A stretch of 64,000 nucleotides of DNA, from contig NC_087068.1 in assembly GCF_963678635.1 (NCBI RefSeq), forward strand, positions 15,193,872-15,257,871, given 5' to 3'. Every line of letters begins with the position of its first letter. The first letter of the stretch is position 1. The DNA comes from Symsagittifera roscoffensis (Eukaryota > Xenacoelomorpha > Acoela > Convolutidae). A program made the position numbers and the translations under genes. A model generated the notes under the pieces. That model was given only the letters and a program-made list of their open reading frames with translations, was not told where the DNA came from and did no database searches. This document shows, piece by piece, positions 45,086 to 56,339 of the stretch.

Positions 45086-46589
45086 TACCCTCCGTCTAGT
45101 ACAATTTAGCTTTTTAACTTAGTTAACACCGAAAATTCCGGGGGCCGGAGGGTTAGGTGGGAAGTCATGAACCCGCTTGTCCCGAGGTCCCGGGACCAAA
45201 AACAACTAAAGAGAAAGCGTAAAACCAAACAAAAACAGTGTATAACCAAGAAAAAGCCAAAAACATAATTATTTAAAAACAAAAATTACAAGAAACAGTA
45301 AAAAATCCAAAAAAAAAAAAAACCAAAAACAGTAAAAAACATAAAGTGACAGTTTATATGTTATTTCCGGACGAGATGTGATCTGACCTTCCTATTTGTT
45401 GTTGTTTCAGATTGATTTATATCGTTTCTGATAGAAAGATTGTGTGTTTTGGTGAAGTGTTGGATACCCTCCCTCGAGTGTAATTTGAGTGTTTAAGCAC
45501 GTTAATGGTGATTTTGCCGGTGGCCGGAGGGTAGAGTGGCAAGCTGATCAGCGTGTTCCACACTCAACAGGGACATCAAGGACAACATCCGCAACGACTG
45601 TTGGGTATCGTTGAAGCAATTTTAGTATCGTTCGGGTACTATTTCATTAAAACTTAAGTGGTGGGGGGCACGATTGGCGCGGTCCGATTGTACCCTCCAT
45701 CGATTACAAATTTCCGAGTTAATTCGGATATTTTGGTGCAAAGGAGGGTATAGTACTATTCATTAACGACTATTAATAGATTATTATCCTTATTATATAT
45801 TACTTATCTCCTAGTTAGACCCAAGAAACACCCATTTTTTGTCGAAAATTACCAATTTTCGACCAAACTGTAGACCCCCAAATTTTCGGATATCCGAGCT
45901 TTTCCGATAGGCAAAAAGCTTTTATATAGAGAGTAGCTACGTAGTTCGATCCCCTTCACTAAAGAAATCGCGTGAGCAAAGACTCAGTAGAAGTTAGAAA
46001 AACGAAAACTTTTCGGTCAAAATTTTGATAATTTTTTGTATTTTGTCAATCTGTTTTGGGGATCGAGTTTTTGAGTTTTTAGAGTTAGAGCAATAAAGTT
46101 TTTTGCGTTAGGAGCGTGCTAGCATAACGTGCTCGGTTACTAGAGAAATTTTTGGGTAACCCTCCGAGTAGCTCCGTGGATAGAGCTAACGACTTAAGGT
46201 TTGGAAAAGGAAGGAATCGGAGGGTCCAAATTTGATAGTTTTTGGCCAAATTTTTGTTTCTAAACCAATTTTGGTCCGGTTTTTTGCATTATTCCAGTGC
46301 CGTAAAGGGCTGCTACGCTCATTTCAAGTATTTTTAGGCACTTTCGACCGGAATTGCGGAAAAAGTCTTTCAGAACCTATATAGGTGGTGAAAAAAGGCC
46401 ATTTTGACCAACGCGTTTTTGGCGATTTCTCAAAGACTAGTTATCCGATTGGGATAATTTTGGTACCATAAGTCGACGTTTTTGACCACTTTTCCGAATC
46501 GCAACCGTTTTTGGGTTGATTACTTCGGAAAAGAAAATTTTTTTAGAATTTGTTGGTTCGGAGGGTCCAAATCACGGGCAACCCTCCGA
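45086..46589 (+). other. Leader hairpin series: ACCCTCC / GGAGGGT stems
   Basis: Five stems use the same outer helix: 45087-45153, 45466-45532, 45692-45749, 46159-46225 (nine pairs, ACCCTCCGA with TCGGAGGGT) and 46558-46589 (same helix in reverse order, 14-base loop). Each of the first four encloses a smaller, different hairpin: TTAAC/GTTAA, GTG/CAC, TCCGA/TCGGA and AGCTC/GAGCT. The outer helix stays constant while the inner helix changes on both sides. This points to repeated RNA structure, not coding. The role is unknown; translation initiation, packaging or export are possibilities. Confidence 0.6.
45923..46097 (+). promoter_or_regulatory. Possible LTR promoter (TATATA) and polyadenylation signal (AATAAA)
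   Basis: TATATA at 45923-45928 is followed 164 bases later by AATAAA at 46092-46097, an order that fits the U3-R part of an LTR. Without the 3' LTR for comparison, this is inference only. Confidence 0.3.
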
Positions 46590-46726
46590 GCGACAGAAAA
46601 TTTTATCAAAACATCCTTTTAATCAACTGGGAAGGTTGACCGTGTCAGCCAACCTAGTTTTAAGTCAGGTAGACCGCTTTCAGAGGCTTTACTGCGGTGA
46701 TATAACCCTTTTTCTTGATTTTGGGG

Positions 46727-47100
46727 GAACCCTCCGAAGTGACCCTCCGGAGTCAGCTAAACCCTTTAGCAACCCTCCTTAGTGGAAAATTTCCACAAGA
46801 TCACCTTAAGAAGTTAAAACAGCTCCCCTTAGAGCTCGTAGCTTGTTTTGACGCTGTTTGAAACGAGGGGGAGAACCTTCTAAGCGAGATCGAAAAATTT
46901 GAAAATTTTGGAGGTACCCTCCGAAGTAACCCTCCGGAGCATATTAAGCATCTTATTGACCCTCCTTAGTAAATTTAGGGGGACCCTCCGAGGTAACTTG
47001 GGTGATTAGGGTACCCTCCGAAGTAACTTGGGTGATCAAGGTACTCTCCGAGGTAACCCTCCGGAGCGTCTTAAACCTTCTAACGATCTTCCTTGTTAGA
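46727..47100 (+). repeat. Three-copy leader motif of about 60 nt (CCCTCCGAAGT-ACCCTCCGGAG-…)
   Basis: ACCCTCCGAAGT, then ACCCTCCGGAGC/T, a short stem with TTAA/TTAG, then CCCTCCTTAGT or close. Copies begin at about 46729, 46916 and 47042, with a partial repeat of the first half at 46980-47020. The first copy has a perfect hairpin GCTAAA-CCC-TTTAGC in the variable slot. Confidence 0.65.
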
Positions 47101-47300
47101 GACTTGAGTAAACTTTCTGTGGCAATTTGGGCAACGGAAAATATCCGTTGAATTAGGATCATATTAGAATATTAGGCGTGCTTATCAGGATCATAAGAAC
47201 CCATTTTGACCCGGAAATTCGTGATCAACTTTGGATTCTACATTGGGTGTATTAGAAGTACCCGAACAAAATTTTTTTTTTGATTGTGATTTTGGTTGTG

Positions 47301-47640
47301 TGGTTGCCTTGAGCTACTTAATAGGAAAGTTCGGGCAATCCGGGAACGAATAAAGGAAGACCTCGGTGGGTGTATTAGGCAAATACACACTCACTTGAGA
47401 AGAAAAGTTGTTCCCTGCTCTCGTGCACTTGGAGCGTTCCGGGTGTGGGGGAGCTTTTTCATAGACTTTAGAAATTTTCGATCAGAGGTTGCCTTGAGCC
47501 ACTTAGTAGGACAGCTCGGGCAATCGCAGGACACCCAAAAGAAGACCTCGGTGGGTGTATTAGGCAGATACACACCCACTTGAGAAGACTGTGTCCTGGG
47601 CTTCGTTCTTTCGGATCGTTCCGATTGGGGGAAGTCTTTT
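47301..47640 (+). ncRNA. Two tandem copies of a 185-nt multi-helix RNA domain in the element leader
   Basis: The copies are offset by exactly 185 bases. Helix 1: TTGCC/GGCAA at 47304/47334 and 47489/47519. Helix 2: GGGAAC/GTTCCC (47342/47410) against CAGGACAC/GTGTCCTG (47527/47591). Helix 3: GTGGGTGT/ACACTCAC (47366/47387) against GTGGGTGT/ACACCCAC (47551/47572). Helix 4: GCTC/GAGC (47417/47451) against CTTC/GAAG (47601/47631), capped by TTGGA-GCGT-TCCGG (47429) and TCGGA-TCGT-TCCGA (47611). Helices 2 and 4 differ in sequence but stay paired. I know no family that matches. Confidence 0.65.
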
Positions 47641-48064
47641 TCTTTAAGACTAGGTTTTACTTATCTATTTCTGAATCATCACTGCTTTTTATCAAAGATT
47701 GTTTAATTTTAACAAAGCAGTGACTTGATAAATTGTGTGGCGATAAATTGATACTGACAAAGGTCGCTGTCACCTGCAGGATATTCTTATCTGATTATCG
47801 ATTGTGTTTTGTGTGTCGATTATATCTTGTGGAAACTTAGTGATACTATTATACTATACAACCGGGTTGAGTTAGCATTATATCAATACTGGGTAGACCC
47901 CGTGTGTAACTTTAGCTGTGTCACTAGTTTAGTCGTGAGAGATCTAAGAGACATTTTGATACTGACGGAATCGAGTAGACAGCGTTAAGTGATTTAACTA
48001 AATCTTGTTTGTGGTACGTTTGCATTGCCATCAAATTACGAATATTTTCATTTTGTTAAAAACT

Positions 48065-51000
48065 ATGCAGCGCAGGGACTCGCTAGGATCGACTACTAAA
48101 ATTCCCAAGCTAAGCAAGGGAAGCACGCGGAAGTTTAGAACTAGGCGTAGCCAAACCTCGTTTAGCAGCGCTTCCGACGCGTTTGCTGAAGACGAATCGA
48201 CTAAAGGTCAACCTGATCTTTCAGTGAGCGAAATGAAACTAAGGAGCGAGAAGAACCTCGATGGCAATCAAAGGCGGAGCGCCGAGGCCGAGCCTGCGAG
48301 CGAAACGCTGGTGGATCCCTTTGACGAAGGGGAGCGAACGCTCATTCGACCCGACTTTGAGCCAGATGAGGTCCTCGAACGGGAGGAAGCCGAGAGGACA
48401 GAGGAGATCTCGGAGCGTCCCGAGGTCGAACCTCGGGAGGAAGTGTTGTACAGGGGAATGTCCAAATCAGAAACTAAGAGCTATAAATGGAGAAAGGAAC
48501 CTTCACATCTGACAAGTGCACACTCATCCTTGGCCAAACAGAGCAACAACGCGATGATGTCGAGTATGAGTCCGGGTGAAGAGCAGACGTTCTCGAAGGC
48601 AAAGAAAAGTTGGAAGTCTTTGTACGATGAGCGCGTGACGTCGCTACAAGCCGGAGGTCTGTCCTCTAGTTACGACCAACCGGAAATAACCCATCCGGAT
48701 GTGAACTTCACACCGTGCCCAAGGAACGACATGAGCAGGGAGGCGTCTTCTGCCTCGCCGACCAGGCCTATGTCAGATGGGATAACGATGGGAGCATCAT
48801 CAACGTTTGACAGACTAATGACGTCAATGCACAAGCAAAAGGGCGGTGCGTCATCGAGTACTAGGCTACAGCCGCAGCTGACCTCGTCTTCTCTGGGGCT
48901 AACCCCGCCACTGGGGGCAGCTGGTGACATAAGTGATATGTTCGCTGGTGTGATGAATGGCCTGGATGAATTGAGGAGAGACATGACTAAGAGGATAGAT
49001 CAAGTTGACGAGAGAGCTCACCATGGTCGAGAGAGTTTGAAAGATGAGCTAACGCACGTGAAGTCGCAGGCGAGGTTTGATCAGGCTCAATTGATTCGTG
49101 ACACCGATCAATGCCTGGCCGAGAGCCTGGCACAGGCAAACAAAGAGTCAGAGGAAAGAGAGGCTAGGATGACAAGAGAGATCGAGCGATTGTTGAATGA
49201 TCATGATAATACCTACGCCCAAAAGATGACTGGCCTGGAAAGGAGGTTGGACGCCAAATCTGACCTGATGATGCGGAAGCTTGACGCGATCCTGAATGGG
49301 AGTAGTTGGCAGGAGCGTTCCAACTCAAGGGAACGCTCACGCAATGCGAATGTTGGAGATGGTACGGGCAACAGTGCCAGAGCCCAGCAAGGCTCGAGAA
49401 CGAACTACGAACATAGAAACAAGGAGCGGCCAAGGGCAGCCCCGCAGAGGCCTGGCTGGACGAATCCAGTCCCGCCGGAGGCAGATGCCACCCCGGAGAC
49501 AAGATTGCCAACCGTGCCACAAGTCAGTTCAGTACCAGATCTGACTACAGTCTCACAAGACACAACGATGTATGCCTCGATGTTTGAGCCTCTGAACAGA
49601 TCTCTTGAAACATTCATCATCAAGCTCTCGAAGTCAACCGAGAGAGGAGAGAGGTCAAGAAGAACACTGAAAAAGCCGAAGTCATATAAAGACGAGTCAG
49701 ACGGCTGCATTGATACTTGGATAGAGGTGATGAAGTTACACTTTGAGGAAGAGAATCTCTCCAAGAAACAGGAGTGCAGCGCGCTGACAAGCAACCTGAA
49801 GGGTACTGCATTAAATTGTGTAATGGCGAAAAGAGCCAATGAGAGAGACAGCGCTCGCAAGATATTCGACATCCTGCTGAATCGTTTCGGCTCTGGAGTA
49901 CAAGGGCACCAGGCTACGGTGAAGTTCGAGAAGAGGCGTCAGAGAGATGAAGAATCAATAGATAAGTTCTTGGACGACCTTGAATTGCTCAGGAGGAGAA
50001 GCAACCCGGATGAGAGAATATCCGAGCGAAACTTGGCGATTGCTTCGAAGTTTATGGATGGAGTAAGGAGTGAGGAGCTGAAGACGATGTTGGCCACTCA
50101 TTTCACCCTGTCGCTTGACCAGGTACCCACGCCCGACGACTTGCGTATGAAGTCACGCGAGTATTTACTCATAAAATCGAGGGCGCAAAACCGTTACAGC
50201 AATTATGGTAACTATAGCGGAACAAACACTAGTGCGAATTCCAGTTGGTACAAACCTCGCGATGACATGGACAAGAGGAGGTCGTGTGCGAATTGTGGTT
50301 CGATGGACCACCACGTCTCTGCGTGTTCTGCATACAAACAGAACATGAAGGCCATAGGCTACTTTCTCGAGGACGCCGACGCGACCGACGAGGATCATGA
50401 GGAGTACGTCAGAGGGCTCATCATGAAATATGGCCCGAGGTGTTTCTTCTGTAATTTGGAGGGACACTTCAAGTCGGATTGTACTCAATTTTGGGACGCA
50501 GTAGCGGACGCGAAACATCCCCGCCACGAAGAGGCGCTTTCGGGTGTCAAGGCCAGTAGAGCACGTCTGATGAACGAGGCTGAATCTCGGAGAAAGGAGA
50601 CGACACCGAGCACCTTCACGACCAAAAAGGTTAAGACATGGCCTGACGAGGTGGTAGCCTCGAACCTCGAAACAGAGTCGTCTAGCCCACTCAAGGTGGA
50701 TTATGGCCTGGCGGCAAGGACAGCGCTGCAGAATGTCAAACAGGACCTAGCAACGAAAGAAGTGGAGCAATGGGTAAGGTCGGAGCTGGAGAGCACAGAT
50801 CTTCGGGAAAGTCTTAATGTCCTGGGTAAAACGACAGAAGCAGAAGACAAAGAGGAGCCCAAGAAACAGGGACTAAAACTGAACGTTATATCTGGTAAGA
50901 CTTTCGGCATGACGAAGGCGGGGACCAAAATAATGTCCATTATCTCAGTCGCAGGGCACCAGGTGGTCAAGAACTTGAGTGAACCATCCGAGATTACACT

Positions 51001-52411
51001 AGTCCACCTGGACATCTATGCCGACTACCTGAAGGAGAAGGATCCCAAACTGGACTCCAGGGCAGTGCGAGCGCTGCTCACAACGGGAGGTCCGAGGCTG
51101 ATGAAAGTGGACGGACATTATATCGATGTCCATGGACCTTACCCGATCCTGATGAATGTGGATGGCATCAATATCTACACGAAAGCTCACATAACTGATG
51201 CGAACGATCAGGTTGGCCGGATATACATTGGTCAAGAGGAGCTGAAGGTCAGACGAATCGGACACAACGCGATGCTCGAACAAGATGCGGTGCATATTGG
51301 TTGCGAGGCCGATCTGGCCGCACACGTTCTGGACGTGCAAGGCAGACAACTTTCAGTAAAGGGACTGCTAGACACGGGAGCAGTGGTTAGTGTCATGCCA
51401 GTCAAAACTTGGACCGACATGGGTTTCGAAAGGTCGGATCTCATACCGACAAACATCAGGTTGGCAGCTGCCAATCAGGGAGCGATCTATGTCGCCGGAC
51501 GAACCCCGATCATCTCACTGCAGCTCGGAGGAAGACATCTTTGGATGAGCTTCCTAGTAGTAGAGAATTTGGACGAATCCGACCAGTTCATCCTAGGAAG
51601 GGATTTCGTTCGCAACTTTGACGTCACGATCGATCTCAATGACGGATTGATTAGGATCAAGGATCCTGAGAGAAAGTATGAGAAAAGACCCCTTAATAAG
51701 ATCTTAATTAATCAGGCCAAGGTGCCGATCTTTTTGGATCGAAAAGTTAGATTAAAACCGAACCAAGCCGTAGTAGCGACGTTTAGGATCAGGAACTTGA
51801 ATGAACTCAGCAATGACAGACAGGTGTGTCTGGTACCAAATCCAAACAGTAAAAGCTCGGCTATTTTAGGAAGAAGCTTCTCACTCACTCAGAGCGGACT
51901 GTGTGTGAGTGTGTTATTGAACACAGAAGCAACAACAGTGACAGTACAGAGGGGAAAGAAACTTGGCTACGCTTTGCCTCTGAACACAGACTTTCTGAGT
52001 GTGGAGAACTTGAAGAAGTTTGATGTAACTAAATGTCCATTGCATGCGAACCAAGAATGTATAATGAAAAGAGTAAATGAATTGAAATCTTCTAGGAAAT
52101 TGTTTTCAATGAAGTCGGAAACAGATGATGGGCTGTCTAGTTGTTCCAACTTTCCTGAGAGGCCAACGGAAGCAGAGTTAGTAGCGAATAAGCCTGTCCT
52201 ACCTGAGATAGAACACCTGAAGGGTAAAATATCAGATAAGGAATTAGATTCGCTTAGAGCGGTGCTAAATCGGAACGCAGACGTTTTTTCAAAGCATAAG
52301 ACCGACATAGGTTGTTGCAATTTTGTAGAGCACGAGATTGAGATAGAAGAGGGCTCGGTACCTCATAGGGAAGGGGCGAGAAGAATGACCCCAAACAAGT
52401 CAGAAGCGTGA
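48065..52411 (+). CDS. gag-protease ORF of the Ty3/gypsy-like element (fossil)
   Basis: The first in-frame ATG is at 48065; the upstream open stretch has none. The protein is about 1448 residues. A long basic and acidic N-terminal part with coiled-coil potential (residues about 300-430) is followed by a capsid-like helical region (about 540-720). Two zinc knuckles follow: CANCGSMDHHVSAC at about 741 and CFFCNLEGHFKSDC at about 793, both C-x2-C-x4-H-x4-C. An aspartic protease with GLLDTGAVVSV at about 1101 and ILGRDFVRN comes later. Two knuckles and gag-pro in one ORF are within the family's range, but the length is large. The 3' part lies inside the tandemly amplified segment. Confidence 0.85.
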   Translation: MQRRDSLGSTTKIPKLSKGSTRKFRTRRSQTSFSSASDAFAEDESTKGQPDLSVSEMKLRSEKNLDGNQRRSAEAEPASETLVDPFDEGERTLIRPDFEPDEVLEREEAERTEEISERPEVEPREEVLYRGMSKSETKSYKWRKEPSHLTSAHSSLAKQSNNAMMSSMSPGEEQTFSKAKKSWKSLYDERVTSLQAGGLSSSYDQPEITHPDVNFTPCPRNDMSREASSASPTRPMSDGITMGASSTFDRLMTSMHKQKGGASSSTRLQPQLTSSSLGLTPPLGAAGDISDMFAGVMNGLDELRRDMTKRIDQVDERAHHGRESLKDELTHVKSQARFDQAQLIRDTDQCLAESLAQANKESEEREARMTREIERLLNDHDNTYAQKMTGLERRLDAKSDLMMRKLDAILNGSSWQERSNSRERSRNANVGDGTGNSARAQQGSRTNYEHRNKERPRAAPQRPGWTNPVPPEADATPETRLPTVPQVSSVPDLTTVSQDTTMYASMFEPLNRSLETFIIKLSKSTERGERSRRTLKKPKSYKDESDGCIDTWIEVMKLHFEEENLSKKQECSALTSNLKGTALNCVMAKRANERDSARKIFDILLNRFGSGVQGHQATVKFEKRRQRDEESIDKFLDDLELLRRRSNPDERISERNLAIASKFMDGVRSEELKTMLATHFTLSLDQVPTPDDLRMKSREYLLIKSRAQNRYSNYGNYSGTNTSANSSWYKPRDDMDKRRSCANCGSMDHHVSACSAYKQNMKAIGYFLEDADATDEDHEEYVRGLIMKYGPRCFFCNLEGHFKSDCTQFWDAVADAKHPRHEEALSGVKASRARLMNEAESRRKETTPSTFTTKKVKTWPDEVVASNLETESSSPLKVDYGLAARTALQNVKQDLATKEVEQWVRSELESTDLRESLNVLGKTTEAEDKEEPKKQGLKLNVISGKTFGMTKAGTKIMSIISVAGHQVVKNLSEPSEITLVHLDIYADYLKEKDPKLDSRAVRALLTTGGPRLMKVDGHYIDVHGPYPILMNVDGINIYTKAHITDANDQVGRIYIGQEELKVRRIGHNAMLEQDAVHIGCEADLAAHVLDVQGRQLSVKGLLDTGAVVSVMPVKTWTDMGFERSDLIPTNIRLAAANQGAIYVAGRTPIISLQLGGRHLWMSFLVVENLDESDQFILGRDFVRNFDVTIDLNDGLIRIKDPERKYEKRPLNKILINQAKVPIFLDRKVRLKPNQAVVATFRIRNLNELSNDRQVCLVPNPNSKSSAILGRSFSLTQSGLCVSVLLNTEATTVTVQRGKKLGYALPLNTDFLSVENLKKFDVTKCPLHANQECIMKRVNELKSSRKLFSMKSETDDGLSSCSNFPERPTEAELVANKPVLPEIEHLKGKISDKELDSLRAVLNRNADVFSKHKTDIGCCNFVEHEIEIEEGSVPHREGARRMTPNKSEA

Positions 52412-55400
52412 AGGAAGGAAATCGAGATGTTAATGGCCCTTACCCGATTCTGATGAATGTGGATGGCATCAATATCTACACGAAAGCTCACATAACTGAT
52501 GCGAACGATCAGGTTGGCCGGATATACATTGGTCAAGAGGAGCTGAAGGTCAGACGAATCGGACACAACGCGATGCTCGAACAAGATGCGGTGCATATTG
52601 GTTGCGAGGCCGATCTGGCCGCACACGTTCTGGACGTGCAAGGCAGACAACTTTCAGTAAAGGGACTGCTAGACACGGGAGCAGTGGTTAGTGTCATGCC
52701 AGTCAAAACTTGGACCGACATGGGTTTCGAAAGGTCGGATCTCATACCGACAAACATCAGGTTGGCAGCTGCCAATCAGAGAGCGATCTATGTCGCCGGA
52801 CGAACCCCGATCATCTCACTGCAGCTCGGAGGAAGACATCTTTGGATGAGCTTCCTAGTAGTAGAGAATTTGGACGAATCCGACCAGTTCATCCTAGGAA
52901 GGGATTTCGTTCGCAACTTTGACGTCACGATCGATCTCAATGACGGATTGATTAGGATCAAGGATCCTGAGAGAAAGTATGAGAAAAGACCCCTTAATAA
53001 GATCTTAATTAATCAGGCCAAGGTGCCGATCTTTTTGGATCGAAAAGTTAGATTAAAACCGAACCAAGCCGTAGTAGCGACGTTTAGGATCAGGAACTTG
53101 AATGAACTCAGCAATGACAGACAGGTGTGTCTGGTACCAAATCCAAACAGTAAAAGCTCGGCTATTTTAGGAAGAAGCTTCTCACTCACTCAGAGCGGAC
53201 TGTGTGTGAGTGTGTTATTGAACACAGAAGCAACAACAGTGACAGTACAGAGGGGAAAGAAACTTGGCTACGCTTTGCCTCTGAACACAGACTTTCTGAG
53301 TGTGGAGAACTTGAAGAAGTTTGATGTAACTAAATGTCCATTGCATGCGAACCAAGAATGTATAATGAAAAGAGTAAATGAATTGAAATCTTCTAGGAAA
53401 TTGTTTTCAATGAAGTCGGAAACAGATGATGGGCTGTCTAGTTGTTCCAACTTTCCTGAGAGGCCAACGGAAGCAGAGTTAGTAGCGAATAAGCCTGTCC
53501 TACCTGAGATAGAACACCTGAAGGGTAAAATATCAGATAAGGAATTAGATTCGCTTAGAGCGGTGCTAAATCGGAACGCAGACGTTTTTTCAAAGCATAA
53601 GACCGACATAGGTTGTTGCAATTTTGTAGAGCACGAGATTGAGATAGAAGAGGGCTCGGTACCTCATAGGGAAGGGGCGAGAAGAATGACCCCAAACAAG
53701 TCAGAAGCGTGAAGGAAGGAAATCGAGATGTTAATGACCCTTACCCGATTCTGATGAATGTGGATGGCATCAATATCTACACGAAAGCTCACATAACTGA
53801 TGCGAACGATCAGGTTGGCCGGATATACATTGGTCAAGAGGAGCTGAAGGTCAGACGAATCGGACACAACGCGATGCTCGAACAAGATGCGGTGCATATT
53901 GGTTGCGAGGCCGATCTGGCCGCACACGTTCTGGACGTGCAAGGCAGACAACTTTCAGTAAAGGGACTGCTAGACACGGGAGCAGTGGTTAGTGTCATGC
54001 CAGTCAAAACTTGGACCGACATGGGTTTCGAAAGGTCGGATCTCATACCGACAAACATCAGGTTGGCAGCTGCCAATCAGGGAGCGATCTATGTCGCCGG
54101 ACGAACCCCGATCATCTCACTGCAGCTCGGAGGAAGACATCTTTGGATGAGCTTCCTAGTAGTAGAGAATTTGGACGAATCCGACCAGTTCATCCTAGGA
54201 AGGGATTTCGTTCGCAACTTTGACGTCACGATCGATCTCAATGACGGATTGATTAGGATCAAGGATCCTGAGAGAAAGTATGAGAAAAGACCCCTTAATA
54301 AGATCTTAATTAATCAGGCCAAGGTGCCGATCTTTTTGGATCGAAAAGTTAGATTAAAACCGAACCAAGCCGTAGTAGCGACGTTTAGGATCAGGAACTT
54401 GAATGAACTCAGCAATGACAGACAGGTGTGTCTGGTACCAAATCCAAACAGTAAAAGCTCGGCTATTTTAGGAAGAAGCTTCTCACTCACTCAGAGCGGA
54501 CTGTGTGTGAGTGTGTTATTGAACACAGAAGCAACAACAGTGACAGTACAGAGGGGAAAGAAACTTGGCTACGCTTTGCCTCTGAACACAGACTTTCTGA
54601 GTGTGGAGAACTTGAAGAAGTTTGATGTAACTAAATGTCCATTGCATGCGAACCAAGAATGTATAATGAAAAGAGTAAATGAATTGAAATCTTCTAGGAA
54701 ATTGTTTTCAATGAAGTCGGAAACAGATGATGGGCTGTCTAGTTGTTCCAACTTTCCTGAGAGGCCAACGGAAGCAGAGTTAGTAGCGAATAAGCCTGTC
54801 CTACCTGAGATAGAACACCTGAAGGGTAAAATATCAGATAAGGAATTAGATTCGCTTAGAGCGGTGCTAAATCGGAACGCAGACGTTTTTTCAAAGCATA
54901 AGACCGACATAGGTTGTTGCAATTTTGTAGAGCACGAGATTGAGATAGAAGAGGGCTCGGTACCTCATAGGGAAGGGGCGAGAAGAATGACCCCAAACAA
55001 GTCAGAAGCGTGAAGGAAGGAAATCGAGATGTTAATGACCCTTACCCGATTCTGATGAATGTGGATGGCATCAATATCTACACGAAAGCTCACATAACTG
55101 ATGCGAACGATCAGGTTGGCCGGATATACATTGGTCAAGAGGAGCTGAAGGTCAGACGAATCGGACACAACGCGATGCTCGAACAAGATGCGGTGCATAT
55201 TGGTTGCGAGGCCGATCTGGCCGCACACGTTCTGGACGTGCAAGGCAGACAACTTTCAGTAAAGGGACTGCTAGACACGGGAGCAGTGGTTAGTGTCATG
55301 CCAGTCAAAACTTGGACCGACATGGGTTTAGAAAGGTCGGATCTCATACCGACAAACATCAGGTTGGCAGCTGCCAATCAGGGAGCGATCTATGTCGCCG

Positions 55401-56339
55401 GACGAACCCCGATCATCTCACTGCAGCTCGGAGGAAGACATCTTTGGATGAGCTTCCTAGTAGTAGAGAATTTGGACGAATCCGACCAGTTCATCCTAGG
55501 AAGGGATTTCGTTCGCAACTTTGACGTCACGATCGATCTCAATGACGGATTGATTAGGATCAAGGATCCTGAGAGAAAGTATGAGAAAAGACCCCTTAAT
55601 AAGATCTTAATTAATCAGGCCAAGGTGCCGATCTTTTTGGATCGAAAAGTTAGATTAAAACCGAACCAAGCCGTAGTAGCGACGTTTAGGATCAGGAACT
55701 TGAATGAACTCAGCAATGACAGACAGGTGTGTCTGGTACCAAATCCAAACAGTAAAAGCTCGGCTATTTTAGGAAGAAGCTTCTCACTCACTCAGAGCGG
55801 ACTGTGTGTGAGTGTGTTATTGAACACAGAAGCAACAACAGTGACAGTACAGAGGGGAAAGAAACTTGGCTACGCTTTGCCTCTGAACACAGACTTTCTG
55901 AGTGTGGAGAACTTGAAGAAGTTTGATGTAACTAAATGTCCATTGCATGCGAACCAAGAATGTATAATGAAAAGAGTAAATGAATTGAAATCTTCTAGGA
56001 AATTGTTTTCAATGAAGTCGGAAACAGATGATGGGCTGTCTAGTTGTTCCAACTTTCCTGAGAGGCCAACGGAAGCAGAGTTAGTAGCGAATAAGCCTGT
56101 CCTACCTGAGATAGAACACCTGAAGGGTAAAATATCAGATAAGGAATTAGATTCGCTTAGAGCGGTGCTAAATCGGAACGCAGACGTTTTTTCAAAGCAT
56201 AAGACCGACATAGGTTGTTGCAATTTTGTAGAGCACGAGATTGAGATAGAAGAGGGCTCGGTACCTCATAGGGAAGGGGCGAGAAGAATGACCCCAAACA
56301 AGTCAGAAGCGTGAAGGAAGGAAATCGAGATGTTAATGG
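51137..56339 (+). repeat. Four tandem copies of a 1301-bp protease-containing segment
   Basis: Copies start at CCTTACCCGAT: 51137, 52438, 53739 and 55040, each 1301 bases apart. The last runs into unique pol sequence near 56339. Copies differ at only a handful of positions. Each contains the whole protease coding region. The segment borders share a short ATGG match, consistent with a slippage or microhomology start. Secondary ORFs inside repeat with the same period and are not separate genes. Either a recent amplification or an assembly expansion. Confidence 0.9.

Noticed and set aside
52408-56314. Three separate 434-residue protease genes
   Set aside because: They are the same 1301-bp segment repeated; the apparent starts arise at the repeat junctions.
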